Positions 59,276 through 64,000 of a stretch of DNA of 64,000 bases are shown here, piece after piece; within the stretch, counting starts at the first letter, position 1, and each line of letters begins with the position of its first letter. The DNA comes from Thalassospira indica. GTDB taxonomy: Bacteria > Pseudomonadota > Alphaproteobacteria > Rhodospirillales > Thalassospiraceae. A model generated the notes under the pieces. It made no database searches and had not been told where the DNA came from. It was given only the letters and a program-made list of their open reading frames with translations. The DNA lies in NCBI RefSeq assembly GCF_003403095.1, contig NZ_CP031555.1:4094001-4158000 (forward strand). The letters run 5' to 3'. The position numbers were made by a program, and so were the translations under genes.

Positions 59276-61983
59276 GCCTGTCGGCCATCACATTCCTGTA
59301 TCCTGCGATGCTGGCCGGGTTGCTGGCATTGCCGATTGTCTGGCTTTTGATCAGATCGGCACCACGGTCACCCAAGACCGTTATCTTCCCGGCTGCGCGC
59401 ATTTTGCGCGGCCTTAAAAGCAAACGCCGCGATATTCAGCGTTCGCCGATCTGGCAAACCATTCTGCGCTGTTTGATCCTGACGCTTCTGATCATTGCCG
59501 CTGCCCGCCCGGTGATGAACCGCAATGATTTTGCCGCCAACGATGGCGCGATTTTGATTATTGCCGATAATGGCTGGGACAGTGCAGCAAACTGGCGGCA
59601 ATACCGCACGGCATTGCAACAGATCGCCAATCAGGCCCGGTTCGAGTTGCAAACGGTCTATATTGCCCAAACCGCGCCCGAGGCCGCAGGTGCGACCACA
59701 TGGAAACTTCCAGACATTGTCGGGCCGGTATCGCCCAACGATACCAAAAACCTGTTTGATCGCTTGCAGCCACGTCCTTGGCCATCGGATTATGCCGCCC
59801 TTTCGGATTTGATTTCCGAACGCCCGGAAATGAACCGGGCTGTCGGCAGCATCTTGTGGCTAACCAGCGAGATGGACAGCCCCGGCAAGGCCAAAATCGC
59901 ATCCGAACTGCTTGATATCGCGCCAATCACAACGATTTCACCAACCATCACCGACCGTATCGCGATCCGGTCGCTTAGCCGGTCAGGTACCCGCATGTTG
60001 GCAACATTGGCCCATAATCGCGATGACCAACCGCGCGAGATTAATCTTCTGGCCCGCGGCGAACGCGGCAATGTGATCCTGCGTCACACGGTGGAAATCA
60101 CGCCGGACAGCGATCTAAGCGATGTCGCCATTCTGTTGCCGCGCGACATTTCCAATGCCATTCAATCCGTTGGCATTGAGGGGATGGAAAGTGCCGCATC
60201 GGTATTTCAGACCGGTGCGCGCTGGCAACAACGCCGGGTTGGCGTCGTGGTCAGTTCCGGCGATGGTCCAGGGGTTTTGTCTGATCAGTATTTCTTCCTT
60301 GATCGGGCGCTTTCGCCCTATGCCGATGTGACCTATGCGCCGCTTGGAACGTTGCTTGAAGACAAGGTCGATGTTCTGGTCTCCGCTGGTCCGATTTCAG
60401 GTCTGGGCAGCCAGTTTGACGCGCTGGAACGCTGGGTCAATGAAGGCGGCATGCTGGTGCGGTTTGCGGGCGACAGTTCATCGCAGATCGGCAACGAATT
60501 CCTGCCCGTCACACTCAGACTGGGCAACCGGGACTTTGGTGGGTCAATGTCTTGGGAAAAGCCCAAAAGGTTGCTCGACTTTCCGGATAACAGCCCGTTC
60601 CAAGGGGTCGAAGTGCCTGACGACATCACGGTCACCCGACAATTGCTGGCCGAACCCGACCCCGACATTGTCAACAAGACTTGGGCACGTCTGACCGATG
60701 GGACGCCCCTGATCACCAGCACACCGCGTAATGCCGGGCGTATTGTGCTTTTCCATGTGACGCCTTGGGCAGATTGGTCGAACCTTCCGATGTCGGGCCT
60801 GTTTGTCGAGCTGTGGCAGCGGCTTCTTCCCCTTGCCAGTCCGAGCAATCGCAGCGATGCCGAACTGCAAAGCAGCCTGCCTGCCCAGACCATTCTGGAC
60901 GGCTTTGGCCGACCGCATCAGCCAGATGCCTTGATCCTGCCGGTTCAAACCCCGCTTCCGGCACCCAACCCGCGCCATCCGCCGGGCATTTACGGTGAAA
61001 ACGGACAGGCGGTCGCGCTTAACCTTGGCCCGTCACTTTCCGATATCGGACGCGATGTGGTCTGGCCATCGGGCATCAGCGCACGCGAAATCACCGATCA
61101 AAGCCAGGTTGACCTTGCCGCCCTTTGCCTTCTGGCTGCCTTTATCCTGATCTTGTTTGATGCCGCGATTTTGCTGGTGCTGAACAACGTGTCCCTGCGG
61201 CGCAGTCGACGCAGCAATGCCCTGACATCGCTTTTGCTGGCCGCCGTCCTGACGGGTGCGGCCTCCGCCAGCATGATGATGCCCGCAGCATCCATCGCGG
61301 CAACACTGCCCGAAGCAGCCCTGCAACCACGTCTGGCGTATCTTGAGACCGGCAATGCCCCGGTAGATCGCCTGAGCCGTGCCGGGATGACCGGCCTGAC
61401 CGAAATCCTGCGTCGGCGTAGTGCGGCGGATCTGAATACCGTCGATGGCGTTAATCCGGAAACCGACGAGCTTAGTTTCTATCCGCTGATCTATTGGCCG
61501 CTGGTTGACGGGCAGGAGCCGTTTTCCGAACGCGCACAGGAACGACTGAACCGTTATCTGAATAATGGTGGCATGATCCTGATCGACAGCCGGGACCGCG
61601 AAGTCCAACCGGCGCGCTTGCGGCGTCTTTTGGCCGGGTTGGAAGTCCCGCTTTTGGATCGTGCGCCAAGTGATCACATCCTGTTTCGCAGTTTCTATCT
61701 GCTTGATCATGCCTTTGGCCGGTTTTCCGAACCGCTATGGCTTGATGCCCGCCCCAGTCAACGCCTGGATGGGGTCGCATCGGTTCTGTTTGGGGGCAAT
61801 GACTGGGCATCGGCCTGGATCATTCCCGAAGGCCGCGATGAACTGCGCAGCGAAGACATATCCCCCCGGCAGCGCGAAATGGCCTATCGGTTTGGTGTTA
61901 ATCTGGTGATGTATGCCCTGACGGGGAGTTACAAGGGCGATCAGGTGCATATTCCGGCCATTCTGGAAAGGTTGGGCCGATGA
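59272..61983 (+). CDS. BatA-like/DUF4159 membrane protein
   Basis: A 903-residue membrane protein. The N-terminus (TFLYPAMLAGLLALPIVWLLIRSAPRSPKTVIFPA) matches the aerotolerance-regulator BatA N-terminal helices. A large periplasmic region follows, then one or two helices near residues 605-670, and a C-terminal DUF4159 domain (beginning RLAYLETGNAPVDRLSRAGMTG...). It overlaps both neighbours by four bases (ATGA). The fusion of BatA-type N-terminus and DUF4159 is typical of alphaproteobacterial MoxR clusters. Confidence 0.88.
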   Translation: MSLSAITFLYPAMLAGLLALPIVWLLIRSAPRSPKTVIFPAARILRGLKSKRRDIQRSPIWQTILRCLILTLLIIAAARPVMNRNDFAANDGAILIIADNGWDSAANWRQYRTALQQIANQARFELQTVYIAQTAPEAAGATTWKLPDIVGPVSPNDTKNLFDRLQPRPWPSDYAALSDLISERPEMNRAVGSILWLTSEMDSPGKAKIASELLDIAPITTISPTITDRIAIRSLSRSGTRMLATLAHNRDDQPREINLLARGERGNVILRHTVEITPDSDLSDVAILLPRDISNAIQSVGIEGMESAASVFQTGARWQQRRVGVVVSSGDGPGVLSDQYFFLDRALSPYADVTYAPLGTLLEDKVDVLVSAGPISGLGSQFDALERWVNEGGMLVRFAGDSSSQIGNEFLPVTLRLGNRDFGGSMSWEKPKRLLDFPDNSPFQGVEVPDDITVTRQLLAEPDPDIVNKTWARLTDGTPLITSTPRNAGRIVLFHVTPWADWSNLPMSGLFVELWQRLLPLASPSNRSDAELQSSLPAQTILDGFGRPHQPDALILPVQTPLPAPNPRHPPGIYGENGQAVALNLGPSLSDIGRDVVWPSGISAREITDQSQVDLAALCLLAAFILILFDAAILLVLNNVSLRRSRRSNALTSLLLAAVLTGAASASMMMPAASIAATLPEAALQPRLAYLETGNAPVDRLSRAGMTGLTEILRRRSAADLNTVDGVNPETDELSFYPLIYWPLVDGQEPFSERAQERLNRYLNNGGMILIDSRDREVQPARLRRLLAGLEVPLLDRAPSDHILFRSFYLLDHAFGRFSEPLWLDARPSQRLDGVASVLFGGNDWASAWIIPEGRDELRSEDISPRQREMAYRFGVNLVMYALTGSYKGDQVHIPAILERLGR

Positions 61984-64000
61984 ACCAGGGATGGCAGAAC
62001 CTTCAGATTTCCCCGCTTCTCGACATCACCATCCTGCAAGGGTTGGCCATTCTGTGTTTGGCCGCGGTCATTGTGTTCACCATCTTCCGGCTGCGTGGTA
62101 CGGTCTGGCGCGGGGTGGTGATGGTACTGGTTCTTTTGGCCCTTCTGGCACCGCAATTTACCGACCGCGAAAGCGAAAAGCTCAGCGATATTATTCTGGT
62201 GCTGGTCGACAGGTCGGCGAGTCAGAATATCAGCAACCGCGCAGAACAAACCGATGCGGCAATTGCCGAGCTGAAAGATCGCTTTGCTGATGATCCGTCT
62301 GTCGAACTGCGATTTGAAGATGTTCCGGGCGATACCGATACCCGCATGTTTGCCGTCCTTGACCGGTTGCTGGGCGGGTTGCCACGCGAACGGCTGGGTG
62401 GGGTCATGATGATTACCGATGGGCAGGTTCATGACGTGCCAAGCAGCCTTGATCTGAACGCGCCCTTGCATGTTTTGATCAGTGGCGGGCGCGATGAACG
62501 TGATCGCCGGTTGGTCATTCGCCAAAGTGCCGATTACGGCATTGTTGGCAAGGATGCCGAATTCATGATCGAGGCGGTCGATCCGCAATTGCCCCCTGGC
62601 ACGGCGATCCCGGTTCGGATGCTGCTTGAAGACGGTACGGAACGCGAAATTGCCCTGCCCGCCAACGAACAACGCCGGGTCACCATCCCGGTGCCGCATG
62701 CCGGATCGGTTCTTGCCGAATTGCGCATGGATACGCTTGAGGAAGAAACCGACAAGTCCAACAACCGTCTGATCCTTGAAACCACCGGCGTGCGTGATCG
62801 GTTACGCGTGTTGTTGTTGTCTGGCGAACCCCACCCGGGCGAGCGTGCCTGGCGTAACCTTTTGCGGGCTGATCCGGGGGTGGACCTTGTGCATTTCACG
62901 ATTTTGCGCCCGCCAGAAAAGGGTGACGACACACCGATCAATGAACTGGCGCTGATCCCGTTTCCGATCCGTGACCTGTTTGAAGTCCGCCTGCGTCAAT
63001 TTGATCTGATCATTTTTGACCGCTATCAGATGCGCGGCGTCTTGCCGCCGCACTATCTTGAAAAGGTGGTTGATTTCGTCAAATGGGGTGGCGCGGCACT
63101 GGTCGTCGCCGGGCCGGAATATGTCGGGCCGGACGGGCTTGCCAGCACGGCATTGGATGATCTGATGCCTGCCACTCCGACCGGCCGGGTTATCGAACAG
63201 GCCTTTGTCCCGCGTGTTAATCAGGCTGGCCGCCTGCACCCGGTTACAACCGCCATTGCCGGATCCCCCAACACGCCCCCGAAATGGGGCCAATGGTATC
63301 GTCAGATCGAAACGCGTATTTCTGATCCCGATGCCATGACGCTTTTGACCGGTGTCGATGACCTGCCCCTTTTGACCATGCAGCGGGTCGAGGAAGGGCG
63401 TGTGGCAATGCTGAGTTCCGATCAGATGTGGCTTTGGCAGCGTGGCCATGATGGCGGTGGCCCTGTGGCAGAATTGCTGCGGCGCTTGTCACACTGGCTG
63501 ATGAAGGAACCTGCCCTTGATGAAAACACCGTCCTGACCGAACGCAGCCCGGATGGCGAAAGCTTGATCCTCAATTGGCGCAAGATCGGCGCAGCCCCCG
63601 AAGCAGCCAGCGTGATCAATCCGGAAACCGGTGAACAGATCAATGCGCCGTTTGAACAACTGCCCGATCAATCCTGGCAGGCGACTGTTCCGATTGAGAC
63701 CCGCGGTCTGATCCGGGTTCGGGTGCGTGATCAGGATGATCGCAGCCAAACCGCGTTGCATGTCGACCGTGATGTCCTGACCGCCGAAACCCGAAATACC
63801 AACTCCACCCCGGATCTTTTGGCTGGGCTGGTGGCAGAAAATGATGGTTATATCGGCCGGATCGAAGATGGGTTGCCCGATTTCCGCCGTGTGCCCGATG
63901 ACCGTATCTGGCATGGCAGCAACTGGGCCGGGTTCCTTCAGACCAACAGTTTCAAGACCGTGATTGGCGGCATTACAAACTTGCTGCCGATCCCGTTTGT
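61980..64000 (+). CDS. Large membrane protein of the MoxR cluster (partial, runs off right edge)
   Basis: ATG 61980 overlaps the previous stop. At least 673 codons are open to the window end. Two N-terminal helices (about 17-36 and 42-62) are followed by a von Willebrand-like region (DIILVLVDRSASQN and GGVMMITDGQVHDV) and a putative glutamine-amidotransferase-like region (RLRVLLLSGEPHPGERAWRNLL ... DLIIFDRYQMRGVLPPHYLEKVVDFVKWGGAALVVAGP). The usual catalytic Cys of class I amidotransferases is not evident. It probably forms a membrane complex with the BatA/DUF4159 protein. Confidence 0.82.
   Translation, partial: MNQGWQNLQISPLLDITILQGLAILCLAAVIVFTIFRLRGTVWRGVVMVLVLLALLAPQFTDRESEKLSDIILVLVDRSASQNISNRAEQTDAAIAELKDRFADDPSVELRFEDVPGDTDTRMFAVLDRLLGGLPRERLGGVMMITDGQVHDVPSSLDLNAPLHVLISGGRDERDRRLVIRQSADYGIVGKDAEFMIEAVDPQLPPGTAIPVRMLLEDGTEREIALPANEQRRVTIPVPHAGSVLAELRMDTLEEETDKSNNRLILETTGVRDRLRVLLLSGEPHPGERAWRNLLRADPGVDLVHFTILRPPEKGDDTPINELALIPFPIRDLFEVRLRQFDLIIFDRYQMRGVLPPHYLEKVVDFVKWGGAALVVAGPEYVGPDGLASTALDDLMPATPTGRVIEQAFVPRVNQAGRLHPVTTAIAGSPNTPPKWGQWYRQIETRISDPDAMTLLTGVDDLPLLTMQRVEEGRVAMLSSDQMWLWQRGHDGGGPVAELLRRLSHWLMKEPALDENTVLTERSPDGESLILNWRKIGAAPEAASVINPETGEQINAPFEQLPDQSWQATVPIETRGLIRVRVRDQDDRSQTALHVDRDVLTAETRNTNSTPDLLAGLVAENDGYIGRIEDGLPDFRRVPDDRIWHGSNWAGFLQTNSFKTVIGGITNLLPIPF

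Overview
The window reads as a chromosomal segment of an alphaproteobacterium, most likely a Rhodospirillales member close to Thalassospira. This placement rests on gene content and order (aroK-aroB-CorC divergent from xerD, cobS-cobT beside a DnaJ-domain gene and bolA, DUF2889, DUF6111 and DUF1285 proteins) and on protein style; it is inference, since no rRNA is present. I saw no insertion sequence, prophage, CRISPR array or integron. Genes are dense, and three large accessory catabolic/transport blocks occupy the first 25 kb.

Region 1 (1-2.2 kb) is the end of a sugar-type ABC transporter operon on the minus strand, with a perfect 14-bp-arm palindrome in front of the binding-protein gene. 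Region 2 (2.7-16 kb) is the most coherent system. It has a membrane histidine kinase and a sigma-54-type response regulator, then a terminator, two identical enhancer-like palindromes and a textbook -24/-12 promoter. That promoter precedes a nine-gene operon: two periplasmic binding proteins, LivH/M/G/F-type transporter parts, an iron-type alcohol dehydrogenase, a succinate-semialdehyde-type aldehyde dehydrogenase and a second iron-type alcohol dehydrogenase. The likely job is sensing, importing and oxidising a small alcohol or hydroxy acid. Region 3 (16-24.9 kb) is a divergent LacI-regulated operon with a complete ABC sugar importer (two permeases), DhaK, DhaL and an aldo/keto reductase, suggesting uptake and phosphorylation of a short ketose or polyol-derived compound.

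Region 4 (25-30 kb) has tRNA-Leu(CAA), a DedA/YqaA-like membrane protein, DsbB, and an iron-acquisition pair: an AraC regulator behind a Fur-like box, then a TonB-dependent siderophore receptor behind two direct repeats. Region 5 (30-47.5 kb) is mostly housekeeping: HNH endonuclease, L28, a GGDEF-EAL protein, GluQ, CobT/CobS, a DnaJ-domain protein, BolA, a PQQ-type sugar dehydrogenase with a cytochrome c partner, a CBS protein, CorC, AroB and AroK. Region 6 (47.8-64 kb) holds a 45-residue membrane protein and a large secreted protein of unknown function, XerD, an EAL-CBS-GGDDF protein, a GDSL hydrolase, CCA transferase, a Nudix hydrolase, and a MoxR-DUF58-DUF4159 cluster that runs off the right edge.

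A recurring design is that in all three ABC operons the junction downstream of the binding-protein gene holds one or more strong stem-loops, which would let the binding protein be made in excess over the membrane parts. All functional calls come from reading the translated sequence; no database search was run.
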